Shown: one piece after another, positions 15,438 through 26,166 of the stretch
How the letters are laid out: each line of letters opens with the position of its first letter
How positions within the stretch are numbered: position 1 is the first letter of the stretch
Assembly: GCA_009801015.1 (NCBI GenBank)
Contig: VHZZ01000003.1
Span: forward strand, 920,813-949,907
Reading direction: 5' to 3'
DNA: 29,095 nt
DNA from: Silene noctiflora
Taxonomy: Eukaryota; Streptophyta; Magnoliopsida; Caryophyllales; Caryophyllaceae
Position numbers and translations under genes: made by a program
Notes under the pieces: model-generated
What the model saw: the letters and a program-made list of their open reading frames with translations, nothing else
Database searches by the model: none
What the model was told of the DNA's origin: nothing

Positions 15438-18400
15438 TTAAAGATATTGAGCTTGTATCCTCTCCCTGTTCTGTTCCCACCATGTCTTTGCATTTACTTC
15501 ACCAAATTTTTCGCGGCTGCATAAAAAACACGGAAAACATAAGTAAACAGGTACGATTAAGACCGTCTTATATATACAGTAATAATAACTTTGTGATCAG
15601 ACCGTCTTATTCAGTAAACAGAACATATTTTGCCTCATTGCGTTTGAATTGGACCGTTTTATATGATAATTTACGAGATGAATAAGTCGGATGTGATGTG
15701 TAAATACCTGAATCTCACACGACGGAGTTCTCTTGAGCCATCAGCGAGCTGTCTAATGGTGATGTACACGCCAGGTTCATCCTGCTCAACCCATTCTGTC
15801 TCAAGCTCACTTGCATTGCTAACTGAAACATCATCCCTAGATGATGTTGTGGTCCGAGATGGATCCATATAAGGAGACTCTTTCGGTGTACCCAGGCCGT
15901 AACCATTTGCAAATCCTGCAGGATAACCTTGCTCAGAAGGCTCGGAAGGAGGGTAATATGGTTTAGTGCCAGGAGGTTGGTAAAAGTTCCTTGGTATCCA
16001 CTCCTTGTTTGTCATAGGGCTCTCCATTACTGATCCCACCCTCGTGAAAGTCGAATCTCTTGGCTGTTGTCACGTACAAGCAAACCACAATCAGAATCGT
16101 AGGTTAAAAACCTACAGGTTATGTTACTTCGACAATTTATGTTGACTGCATGCTCCATGTGTCCAACACGACATGACACTCTGGCTCTTGCGACTTACAA
16201 ATATCAGATTTCAAGCTGTTACGAACATAATTGAACGACAAGGCCAGTATATTGGACTAATAATTGATTAATTGACGATCTTAGGCCAATGTGTAAGTGT
16301 ATAACCGATGCAAATGAAACCAGGTGATAAAGGTAGACAAGACCGATATTTTTTGGATCAGGACTAGGAGGGTTAAACTGCAATACAGAAATATCGACGA
16401 CATTAACTGTTGTAATGTAATAGTACCTCATCATCTGATCTTGCCGGAGTCTGAAGAGCTTGACGATTAAATCTTTGAACATTATATAACTCCATGATTC
16501 GGTCGTAGTTTTCACCCCACCATCTTTGAGCTTGCCATTTGTTAAACATGTCACGACTGCATAAACATATAACCACAGTAAGTTAGCTACCCTGCATGAA
16601 TAGACCCGGTTTCCTGCAATTTCTACAAACTGTAACTACAGAGTTGTTACCTGAATCGTATTCTTTTCAAATCATTTCCGCCATTAGGAAGAGACACGAA
16701 CGTAATGTGCACACCAGGTTCCACCTGTGCCATCCATTCTTTAGATTCTTCATCATCCTGTATTACCACATCGCTAGCAGCGACAGATTCACGTCCAGCT
16801 CGAGTCTTGTCCACACTGTATACACCAGCTAATCTCGAGTGTGTCCTCACACCTCGATTATGCATATTACTGGGGAAATCCCACCTAGGTGTCGAGCTTG
16901 AACTTGGAGCTTGCATAAACGAGTATCGACCACCTTCTGAAGCAGTATCATAGTCCAAGTAATGCCGCTGACCTTTCTTGAAATCATCAGAGCTTGTGCA
17001 GGGCTTGCATTGTTTATAAGCTCCGGAGAATTTCGAGGCCATATCCTTTATCTATACAGAAGCGAAACCCAGGTTAAAATCCCGAAAATTGAAATATGAT
17101 GATACGATTATTTACAACATTTCTTAGCAAAGTACTGATGTTCAGACTCGGCTATAAATGTGGCCGCAATGTACATGTTCAAGTGTCAAATTTGGCTGTT
17201 TTACGATAAGAACATAGTCGTTTGGGCATGAAATGAGGGTCGGGTGTCCAATACTAGTACTTGAGTAAAGATGAAGAATCGGAGCAATGTAGCTACTGCG
17301 AAAACAAGACTAGTGACTAGTAATAGTCTTGTTTTCGCATTCCACAAAAATTATTTTTTTTCGTGAAAATCCTAATAGAATTTAGACGATAAAATCTCAC
17401 TTTCATTTACTCGAGTGTTACCACTACGTCTCATTTAAGACCATTGTACGACTCATTATAGTACCAAGTTAAGGTATTATAAACACACGGATTTTATGAG
17501 GCTAATAAAGTCGTTGACTTTATGATTACGACTAAACCCGAGTTGAATAATCTAAAACCAAAACAGTCATAAACGGCTACTAATCCTACTATTATCACCA
17601 TCAGGGCATCAGTGTCAGACAATTGTACAGAATTTATATTTTTGCGGATCTCGAAATATAAACTTTCCATAAAAAGGTCAAAAACACAATTTTATGCATG
17701 TTAAATAGAGTAATTTAAATGGGTTATTTTGGATTTCTGACTGTTTTACAGTTTTATAGATCTAAGAGGCCCGCCCCTATATAGTTGCCTTTTTTTTTTA
17801 CTGAAAAACAACTGTATTTAGGCTTTAGCAGGCAATATTCATCTGTGATTAAGGCTGCTAGAGTGCAAGGCTCAAGAAATTTACTGATTTTTATTACTCT
17901 TATCTATCAATTCTTCATTTACTTTTGCTTTCACCATCCAACTAACCCTAAGCCTCTGTACCTTTGGACTTAATTTTAACTCATTTTATCTCAGTTTAAT
18001 TTAGTTCAGTTCGGTTCAACTTTTCTATCCACAATTAATTCTTCAGTTCTGTCTAGCTTCATTCAGTTAAGTTCAGCTCAGTTCAATTCAAACGGTTTCA
18101 CGAATATCTAAATTTGATTTTAATTTTAGTTTGTCATATTCAATTATTAACGTTTAATTTTAGTTTGTCATATTCAATTATAACGTATATGTATTTCACT
18201 ATGTAAAAATCGGTTTAAAAACAAATCTAAACTATTTCCTAGAACTTATATATAAAGCCGGTGCATGTATATAAAGATTCATTTTATATTTTCTCCTATT
18301 ATCCCTTCGATTTTCTAACGTTTCCCTCAAAAACATACATTAAGAATAATACGAATGAAAAAAAAAATCAAAAAAATTATTCAATTTTAGAATCTTTTTT

Positions 18401-21183
18401 TTATTTGAGTTCTTAATTTAACAATTTGGGCCGACCAGTCATGCCCAATCTAATTTATGGGCCATGATTTAGCAAGGTTGCAAGCCCGGTCCAGCTCGCC
18501 TACTCACTAGACTGTTTTAGGCCCAAGACTAATGGCCCGCTTCAACAAAATGAAAAAAAAAAAAAAAAAAAAAGTTATTCCACATGTCAGTCCCGGTTCA
18601 GAAGGTAGACTTGACCCGACCTGAGGCTAACTCTACCCTCAGAGCATACACAAGAATATCCGTCCATCATAAACTAGCGAAAACACATAAAAATAAAACA
18701 AGTCAAAGCATATATGAAAGATATTTTTTTGCTAATACTAATTCATTCTATTTTTGTCTTATGAGTAATATTTGATTCATTTTAAGCTTAAACCGATTTT
18801 AAATCCGTCTTAAATGAGAAATTGTGCTGATCATAGAACATAAAGTGCATTAAGTTAAAGGCAATTGAGGTTGATAGCGACTAGACCTTCCACAACCTTT
18901 AATACATAACGAGATTGGAACAATGGTTAAAAAGACTATAAGATCTACTGATCTACTCCTGCATAACATTTACAGTTGGCTCGTCTAAAGCAACAAGACC
19001 GAATTTTGTAAATCGGATAATGCACGCGGTGCCCTTGAGGTTTGATATTTTGCCCGAAATACCCAATTTTTTTATCCGGGGAACTTTAAGAGTCCATAAC
19101 TCGTGTTTACGATTTCAGAAATTGATAAAAAAATTTTTCAAATCGATCATCTTTCCGAGAACTACGATTTCAAAAAAAAATTATCGTATTTGGATCACGT
19201 GGCTAGAAGTTATTGCGTGTCAAAGTTTTTTGTTTACCGAACAAATTTTGAGTGACCATATCTCTTGGTCACGAATTCCAAACTCAACAATTTTTTTTTT
19301 CAAGTCGTAGTTCCCAGAAAAAGGATCAATTTGAAAAAAAAATTATCACTTTTGAACTCGTAAACACGAGTTATGGCCTCTTAAATTTTTTCGGATAAAA
19401 AAATTGGGTATTTCGGGCAAAAAAACAAACCTCAAGGGCACCGCGTGCATTTTCCGTAATTATTTTACAGTTAAATATGACCACTATTAAAAAACAAGTT
19501 CCCATAAACTGTAAAACTGGCTATATTTCAGACGAAAAATGGCCGTTTAAATTAAGAATCTGCCTCGGAATAATACTGAGAGTATCACGCTTGCTACGAG
19601 TTATTAGACTGGTACATTTGTGAGATGTTCCTTCCTACTACTCTAAGTCTATAGATTAAAGTTCAGCTTTCTTCACACGTACAACTCTACTTTAGATTCT
19701 GTAACTATCTATACTTGCGTGTGCCTTGGGATTGTTCACATATTAATCGTCTACTTTATCACATACCTAAATTTTAGAATAGGACCGTCTTACATCTAAA
19801 ACCGTAATTTCGATTAAGGAACTCTTGTATGGCTAGGACTGTTCTGTTGTAAAATGAAGAAACTATAGGTTGTAGATATGAAAAACAAGTCTTATTTAGT
19901 AAAACGATCTTACACAATAATTACTGGTAATTTCTTAAATCTACTCTTATTATAATAATGTATTTCATAAAGTTACATGTATTTAATTGAATTTTCACTG
20001 ACGTAGAAATTATAAGAAAAAAAATTTGTTATTTAAGTAGTTGGTGACGTGGGCTAACTTATTTAATAAAGTTACGGATAATGCACTGTGTCTTTGAGGT
20101 TTGATATTTTGCCCGAAATACACAATTTTTTTATCCGGGAAACTTTAAGAGGCCATAAATCGTGCTTACGATTTCCGAAAGTGATAATTTTTTTTTTCAA
20201 ATCGATCATCTTTTCGAGAACTATGACTTGAAAAAAAAAATGTTGAGTTTGGAATTCGTGAACAAATTTCATTATTTAAGTAGTTGCCAGTTGGTGACGC
20301 CAGTTAATTTATCTAATAAAGTTATGCAGGGGTGTTACTTATGACCTCGATTTAATCTGAAAAAAAACATAGATATATTATGAATATTTTGTAATGTTGC
20401 ACGAAAGATATCTGATCGGTCGTGGGTTCTCTCGTCATTCAAACAAATAACGGAAAGTGCACGCGGTGCCCTTAAAGTTTGAAATTTTGTCCAAAATACC
20501 CAATTTTTTTGATCCGAGACACTTTAAGAAGCCACAACTCATGTTATGAGCTCACAAAGTGACGATTTTTTTTTTCACATTGATCGTCTTTCCGAGAACT
20601 ACAACTTGAAAAAAAGAATTGTCGAGTTTGGAATCCGTGACCAAGAGATATGGTCACTCAAAGTTTGTTCATTCAAAAAAACTTTGACATGCAAAAACTC
20701 CTAGCAACGGGATCGAAATATGATAATTTTTTTTTCAAATCGTAGTTCTCGGAAAGATAATCGAAAGTTCAGGGTCACCGTGTGCATTTTCCGAACAAAT
20801 AATGTTCATTTAGTCATTCACTTTAGCATTTACTTCATCTATAGTCTATACCCTGCAACATTCCTTGGTCCCCTGTCTGTGTTCATGCTCTAAAACAGCA
20901 CCAGACAAAGCCTACTTAGGAAATGGCTTTAATGTTTTCACTACCAAACTAACGAGGAAATTAATTGAACGTAACTCTCCTTGTGTCCTTTCATTCTGTT
21001 ACAACAAACACGTAAACAAATGATCGGAATGAAAAGACCAAACGATGAGAGAAATTAAAAGGTTCAAACCTGGGCAGTGATGCTTTTGACAGACTCTCTT
21101 GTATTTGGAGTGCCATTTGCTGCACGTCCTACTCCGTCGTCCCCTCTCTCGTCCGTCTTTGCGCAACTTATACACGTTAACAT
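15438..21183 (-). CDS. BRX: BREVIS RADIX (BRX) family protein
   Basis: Five coding exons on the minus strand: 21183-21070, 17051-16651, 16556-16427, 16063-15708 and 15516-15438. The joins keep frame and give 1,080 nt and 359 aa, near the family length of about 340-370. The start MLTCISCAKTDERGDD carries the family's N-terminal cysteines, which are lipid-modified in known BRX proteins. VKSITAQIKDMASKFSGAY follows across the exon 1/2 join, then KQCKPC. Two BRX domains are present: about 143-198 (EWMAQVEPGVHITF ... WWGENYDRIMELYNVQR) and 305-359 (EWVEQDEPGVYITI ... WWEQNRERIQAQYL, ending at TAA). BRX proteins act at the plasma membrane and nucleus in auxin/brassinosteroid-linked root and phloem growth; BRX-like members also act in asymmetric division. 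Intron 1 is 4,018 bp and rich in transposons. Exon 1 is only 38 codons and was found by homology. Which BRX/BRXL paralogue this is cannot be decided here. Confidence 0.93.
17297..17339. repeat. perfect 16-bp hairpin in BRX intron 1
   Basis: TGCGAAAACAAGACTA at 17297-17312 and its exact reverse complement at 17324-17339 are separated by an 11-base loop. The stem does not extend outward. It could be a tiny MITE remnant or a chance palindrome; no target duplication is evident. Confidence 0.6.
17984..18185. repeat. degenerate TTCAGTT-type repeats and a 34-bp tandem duplication
   Basis: From about 17984 to 18110 the motif GTTCAGTT recurs irregularly; it is the reverse complement of the GAACTGAACTT minisatellite at the right edge of the window. 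Directly after it a 34-bp unit beginning TTTAATTTTAGTTTGTCAT is repeated at 18118-18151 and 18153-18185. It lies in BRX intron 1. Confidence 0.6.
18553..18573. repeat. poly(A) run of 21
   Basis: An uninterrupted run of 21 A in BRX intron 1. I looked for a retroposed body to its left and a target duplication around it and found neither. Confidence 0.7.
19014..19456. mobile_element. MULE-like foldback element, copy A (BRX intron 1)
   Basis: The left end CGGATAATGCACGCGG faces the right end CCGCGTGCATTTTCCG, and the arms stay complementary for roughly 170 bp (GCCCTTGAGGTTTG, AAATACCCAATTTTTTTATCCG, CATAACTCGTGTTTACGA and AACTACGA all recur inverted). A unique centre of about 100 bp lies between the arms and is inverted relative to copies B, C and D. 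The 9 bp outside the two ends do not match, so the target duplication has decayed or an end was rearranged. There is no coding capacity. Confidence 0.75.
20022..20325. repeat. about 50-bp direct repeat flanking a half-element
   Basis: A segment containing TTATTTAAGTAGTTGGTGACG and TTTAATAAAGTTA lies at 20022-20074. A diverged copy with an 8-9 base insertion (GTTGCCAGTTGGTGACGCC) lies at 20264-20325. The truncated copy B of the foldback element sits exactly between them. Confidence 0.65.
20075..20263. mobile_element. MULE-like foldback element, copy B, left half only
   Basis: It begins CGGATAATGCACTGTG and follows the left arm of copies A and D up to TTGAGTTTGGAATTCGTGAAC. There it stops at the centre, and the right arm is missing. 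A 66-codon minus-strand frame here is only the arm read through. Confidence 0.7.
20451..20793. mobile_element. MULE-like foldback element, copy C, with 9-bp target duplication
   Basis: The ends are CGGAAAGTGCACGCGG and GTGTGCATTTTCCG. AACAAATAA stands directly outside both (20442-20450 and 20794-20802), the 9-bp duplication typical of Mutator-like transposons. At 343 bp it is shorter than A and D because part of the right arm is deleted. Orientation is as in B and D. It lies in BRX intron 1. Confidence 0.8.
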
Positions 21184-21238
21184 TTTTCACCTTTGCCACC
21201 CACGGCCAAGCCTTATGACGGATGGTAGACGTTTATGA
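21184..21238 (-). promoter_or_regulatory. immediate BRX leader
   Basis: Short stretch just upstream of the BRX ATG (minus strand), reading GGCAAAGGTGAAAA before the start codon. Transcription may begin here or inside the tandem repeats beyond; I see no clear TATA box to decide. Confidence 0.35.
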
Positions 21239-21744
21239 TTTACCCTGCATCCATTAACAATTAATTAATTACATACTTTTACACGATTGACTATTACCTA
21301 TGAATTTTGTTTTATCAAAAAATAAAACAAAGGACTAAGACGAATAACAACAAACATATAAATGAGTTTATCAACATTGAAACAAACGACAACATCACCG
21401 CAGTGTCTTATATTAAAATGTTTTACCCTGCATCCATAAACAATTAATTAACTACTTTTACACGATCTACCTATGAACTTTGTTTTATCAAAAAATAAAA
21501 CAAAGGACTAAGACGAATAACAACAAACATATAAATAAGTTATCGACATTAAAACAAACAACAACATCATTGCAGTGTCTTAAAACGTTTTAGCCTGCAT
21601 CCATAAAAAATTAATTAACTACTTTTACACGATCAACTATTACCTATGAACTTAGGACTAAGACGAATAACAACAAACATATAAACGAGTTATCGACTTT
21701 AAAACAAACAAACGACAACATCACCACAGTGTCTTAAAACGCTT
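21239..21744. repeat. tandem triplication at the BRX 5' end
   Basis: Three head-to-tail units start with TTA[C/G]CCTGCATCCAT at 21239, 21423 and 21590 (184, 167 and 155 bp). They share GGACTAAGACGAATAACAAC and CAGTGTCTTA. Units 1 and 2 contain a perfect 10-bp hairpin, TTTGTTTTAT...ATAAAACAAA (21306-21331, 21479-21504). Unit 3 lacks essentially this hairpin and little else. The array begins 56 bases upstream of the BRX start codon, so it lies in its leader or core promoter. Confidence 0.85.
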
Positions 21745-21989
21745 TTACCCACGGAAAGTAAGAATCGACCCAACCCAACATAATCCGGTAGGCGGTACCG
21801 ATTAACTGTATGTGAATAGTATAATGGACTTGTATTAGAATTGAACAAGAAGCAAGAATTCAAACTTGCTAAAAGAGAAAGGAAGGAATCTTTGCATTCT
21901 GATCACTTTGTAAAAATAGTAGTAAATCGTACCATTGTTATATGCTCCATTGAGAAGTAACTATATACTTACTATGTTAAACTATATAA

Positions 21990-22384
21990 GACCATCCCCA
22001 AGCAGAAGGTCACGCTAACTGGGTCACCAACGTTTCAGTGCTTAATACCACCTTATTTATCTTGACCCACTTTTACCCTCCCAAGCAGAAGGTCACGACC
22101 TAGGTCGCCAACCCAATCATTTTTCACTTTCCAATCATTTTCACATTCTTTATCCCACCAAAAACTCTCGTACTTTTTCAATTATTAATTACTAATAAAT
22201 GAGAGGATGACATGTGTCGGGTCACCAACCTCAACTCAAGGTCACCAAGTCTCAACTCAAGGTCACAAATTGACCCTGAGTTATTCAAGGTCACCAAAAT
22301 CGTCTTCTTAATCNTAGTTTANTGAGTCATTAGCACGACCCAACAAGGTCACGACCCAGTTGGTGACCTTGCTTGGGGATGGTC
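21990..22384. mobile_element. PIF/Harbinger-like MITE, copy 2
   Basis: The ends GACCATCCCCAAGCA and TGCTTGGGGATGGTC are perfect inverted repeats. TAA flanks both sides (21987-21989 and 22385-22387). The interior matches 1378-1773 in inverse orientation (GTCACGACCTAGGTCGCCAACC, GACATGTGTCGGGTCACC). Two ambiguous bases (22314, 22322) lie inside. It is about 0.8 kb upstream of the BRX start. Confidence 0.85.
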
Positions 22385-22387
22385 TAA

Positions 22388-23578
22388 GAAAAAGGGATAA
22401 AATATGAATTAAAAGTAATTATTTCTTGATATTGATGATATGTTATCTTTTACATATAAAACTCATAATTTTGGATAATATCATTCTAGAAATTGATGTT
22501 ACTTTAATACAACTCAAAAGTAAAAGATGTTAACATCTTGTTTTTAGTTAAACAATTTTCTTATTACTAAAATAACAATTACAAATTCATGTAATTGCCG
22601 GTGACGTGTATGAGAAATCCCCTGTATACTAAAAGATTAACACATTTCTAAATCTCTCGCTTAAATTTGATAATATTTATTTCCTAATTAATTAGTCTTC
22701 ACTATCTATAGTTACTATTAAACAATATTTATCTCCTAATTAATTTTTTAACATAAATCATGGTATAACATTGTTTAAATTTTACATAAATAAGACTAAT
22801 AAAATATTTCCTTAGGATTAAATATGCAAATTTTCTATTCTTTTCAAAATGCAGATAAACTGTATTAGTTTAATTAATTGTCAAATTTTCTAATATTTGC
22901 ATCTAAAATAAAATGGCCTATCTAGTTATTTTGAGAAAATGGAGAAAATCTAAACTCATTTTCACACAGTTGGCCTATCGATGATCTTCTATCTAGTGGT
23001 AGAGACTCAAAGGTTGTTCCGATATCTCTCTTTATACTTTTCGTCCCGATTACATACAAAGAATTGAAATCACTTGGTAAGTCCTTTGATTTTAATACTT
23101 TTCATGCATAGAATAACAAATATTACAGCAATATTACCGAGTGTCTTAATGACACAGGTAAATTACGGAATAAGGGGGAGTCGGATGTAAGCATTTTCAT
23201 ATAAAATAACAAGTGGGTTGACAATAATAGAAATCACAGCAAAGACAAAACGGGAGAATTAGGAATAGCCAAGACATAGTGAGCCCCATTTTACAGCACA
23301 CAAAATACAACAAATCAACTAATTACTAAGAGGGACCTTCTAGCTCGTACCACTATATTAATTCTCCATTAATAACAACTGTATTAGTAATTAAATTAAG
23401 GTCCCTAAAGATGTTAACCCCCTACTTGATCTACCTGTATAATCGACTCGGTCTAACATAAGTTCAGATTAGATCAGATCAGAGATCAAATCAGATTAAT
23501 TGTAGATATTTTGTTAGCCTTTGGCTAGATTCTAACCGAGATAAAAAAAAATGAAGGGTCATGGTTGGCTAGGAGGAA
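22388..23578. other. AT-rich intergenic DNA with faint repeat traces
   Basis: No gene seen. TCCCCTGTATACTAAAAG from 22618, preceded by A, resembles a Helitron 5' end, but I found no matching 3' end. AGGGACCTT (23331-23339) recurs inverted at 23398-23406. A tRNA-like stretch, CTAGTGGTAGAGACTC near 22990, lacks a good B box. Confidence 0.4.
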
Positions 23579-24103
23579 CTAGTTTTAAACACGGGGAATG
23601 CACGGGTTCGCTAATACAAACTGAAAGGTAAATATATATTGATTTTACCTTATAAATGTTGAAATATTTTTTATTCTTTTTATTAGTCTTAAAAATATTG
23701 TGTTTTTAACTTTTTTTTTTTTCATATGGTAAAATTTATACTGTCTGAAATCGAATGCTAAAAACCTTTAAAAGTTGGAAATTAGTAGATCTAATAATAT
23801 CATCATTTGGTAATTTCTTGAATTAAAGCTATAATTATTTAATGGTTATTGTTATGTTATATCTGATTGAATTTATTTTAAAAATAAAAAATTATATTTT
23901 TCAATTCATGTAAATTTATAATTTTTTGAATATTAGAGCTAGTATGTTAAATTTTTAAAAATATTTCATAAATAAATTAAAAACTTTATTGTTAATTTTT
24001 CTTATGGAATTTATATTTATATTTAAACTTGAAATAAAATGAGTTTTATAAGTAGTGGGGACTGAGGATGCTTTTAAATGACTTATCTTTTATATATAGA
24101 AGA
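23579..24103 (-). mobile_element. probable non-autonomous Helitron, about 525 bp
   Basis: On the minus strand the element starts TCTTCTATATATAAAAGATA after a host A (24104). It ends ACCCGTGCATTCCCCGTG-TTTAAAA-CTAG before a host T (23578). The TC start, CTAG end and A|T insertion site fit Helitrons. Many plant relatives end in a CCCGTGCA...TGCACGGG hairpin; here the second arm has decayed and no stem forms. There is no coding sequence inside. Confidence 0.5.
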
Positions 24104-24426
24104 TGCTTAGGGTCAAATTAAGACTTCGAGTTTATCATGTGCTCGAGCTCTATTTTATTCGAAAATAATTATTTCTAACTAAATGTTTCCTAATAGATTT
24201 ATCATTTTTAAATATAAAATAAAATAGTTTTACAAACATAATAATACAAAGTTTCATTATTATATGCATGGGTAATATTTCCTTTTAATTACAAGAATCT
24301 TCCATAGAAAAGAACAAAAGAAAAAGTAGCAAACTCGGGATTAGAAACACAGATTGTTTGTGGGGGGTTGGGAAAGTTCATAAGAAAATGAAGACCTAAT
24401 AATTGAAGAACCCCCTCTGTCTTTTA
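24104..24426. other. intergenic AT-rich DNA
   Basis: No open frame, RNA gene or element end that I can support. Confidence 0.5.
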
Positions 24427-24542
24427 GTGTGAGACGGTTTTTTATTAGATAAATACTCGTTTATTATTGTTAATTAACAATAGTGAGTATTTTATTTTAT
24501 TCTCATAAAAGAATTATTTTACGCAATAAAACCGTTTTACAT
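24427..24542. mobile_element. small palindromic MITE, 116 bp
   Basis: GTGTGAGACGGTTTT at the left faces AAAACCGTTTTACAT at the right. The middle is a palindrome around ATTGTTAATTAACAAT, with ACTCGTT and AGTGAGT flanking it. The termini resemble the PMT intron 5 element. The target duplication is unclear (TTA to the left, TATAT to the right). Confidence 0.55.
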
Positions 24543-24578
24543 TATATTTGACGAAACTATATTTGACAAAATTTTAAA

Positions 24579-25023
24579 CGGAAAATGCACGCGGTGCCCT
24601 TGAGGTTTGTTTTTTTGCACGAAATACCCAATTTTTTTATCCGGAAAACTTTAAGAGGCCATAACTCGTGTTTACGAGTTCAGAAAGTGATAATTTTTTT
24701 TTTTCAAATTGATCGTCTTTCCGAGAACTACGACTTGAAAAAAAAAATTGTTGAGTTTGGAATTTATGACCAAGAGATATGGTCAGTCAAAGTTTGTTCG
24801 GTAGAAAAAACTTTGACACGCAATAACTCTTAGCCACGAGATTCAAATACGATAATTTTTTTTTTGAAATCGTAGTTCTCGGAAAGATGATCGATTTGAA
24901 AAAAATAATTATCACTTTCGGAAATCATAAACACGAGTTATGGCCTCTTAAAGTTCTCCGGATCAAAAAATTGGATATTTCGGCAAAATATCAAACCTCA
25001 AGGACACCGCGTGCCATTATCCG
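24579..25023. mobile_element. MULE-like foldback element, copy D, full length with 9-bp target duplication
   Basis: The ends are CGGAAAATGCACGCGG and CCGCGTGCCATTATCCG. AATTTTAAA lies directly outside both (24570-24578 and 25024-25032). At 445 bp it is the most complete copy, with long complementary arms and a unique centre containing ATATGGTCAGTCAAAGTTTG. The 82-codon frame across its left arm is not a gene. Confidence 0.85.
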
Positions 25024-26014
25024 AATTTTAAAAGATAAGAAGAATGAATGAAAAGAGTAAGGTGTGGTATTGAAAGTGGTCCGTTTCTGGGATATGTGTG
25101 TTTGCTTTAGCCTACAATAACCTTATTCGATAAAGAAATTTCACCATTTTTGTTTTGCCAAATTTTCTGACTATCCACTTTAAATTTACCCAAAAAGATA
25201 AAAAATAAAAAAGATAAAAAAAAAATTACAGATCAGCAATTTACAGACACATTCATTTTAGGTTACTCCTTTTTCTTTTATTCTATTTTTTATTTTTTTT
25301 ATAAAATAAAAAATATATAAAAAATTAAATTAATATTCTTATTTATTTTTACAAGTTTCATGTGGTGTACTTTACCTGTTTTATTGAGTTGTACTATTAT
25401 TATTTGCTAACTATAGAAAAAGGGTTTTGGAATTTAGAATCTTCCTTGGCTTGTTTTGAGGACCAACTATTACTTTTAATTAAATTACAAAATTAATTTT
25501 TTAGGTGGTGACAAAAAAAAAACACAATAATAACATTTTCTTTAATAACTACTGACGAATCATTTATTTACATTTAACTAAAATAATTTTCATAAAAAAA
25601 GGATAAACAAATGAACACGACCTGAGGTCAATAGCAGCGGTACGAGAGTATTACCAATCAGTAGAATTCCTAGACGACACATAAATGACATTCATCCTCC
25701 AAACTATAGTTTAACCGCATTTTTCTTCATATATACGTCACTTTTTGTAAAAAAAAATAAAATTTATATTAATGAAAAACTTTTTCATAACAAATCATGC
25801 ATATAAGTTTCGTCTTTCAAAATTTCATAATTTAGCGATATTCTTGGTCGAAGTTTTCAAAGCTTAACCACCAAAAATTAACTTTGGTCTGAATCGGAAT
25901 GCAAGGACACCACCAAATAGAGCCACGACTACTAGCAATCGTTTCATTACTAAACAACACATAAATGACACTAATTAATCACGAGGTGATTATCGAGTCT
26001 CATTACCACCCTTT
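25024..26014. other. intergenic, low-complexity AT-rich DNA
   Basis: It includes A/T-only stretches around 25195-25330. ACACATAAATGACA is repeated near 25677 and 25959. No gene, RNA or defined element end is visible. Confidence 0.45.
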
Positions 26015-26166
26015 CAGTGGTGGAGCTAGGGGAGGCTAGCAAGGGCGCCCGCCCCCCTGACGGTTGAGTTTTTTTGAAGTTTTTAGTTAAATTTTTCGAA
26101 TTTTTTCCGAGTGGCCCTTATATTATTACCCATTCGCCCCCTGAACTCAAATCCTGACTCCGCAAC
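26015..26166. mobile_element. hAT-type MITE remnant (CAGTGGYGGAGC family)
   Basis: It begins CAGTGGTGGAGCTAGGGG and ends CCTGACTCCGCAACAT, a diverged inverted repeat of a terminus common in plant genomes. Subterminal GGGCGCCCGCCCCCC and TTCGCCCCCTGAACTC are also partly inverted. The 8-bp duplication is no longer visible, so this is an old copy. Confidence 0.45.

Noticed and set aside
15043..15685. Plus-strand open frames (97-113 codons) opposite the BRX 3' end
   Set aside because: They overlap BRX exon 5 and its 3' UTR antisense, show no domain, and are expected by chance.
18553..18573. Poly(A) tail of a processed pseudogene or LINE
   Set aside because: No recognisable body upstream and no flanking target duplication.
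19005..19465. 9-bp target duplication for foldback copy A
   Set aside because: The flanking 9-mers (TTTGTAAAT and TAATTATTT) do not match, so none is claimed.
22980..23060. Second tRNA-derived element (CTAGTGGTAGAGACTC)
   Set aside because: An A-box-like word is present, but no acceptable B box, tail or target duplication.
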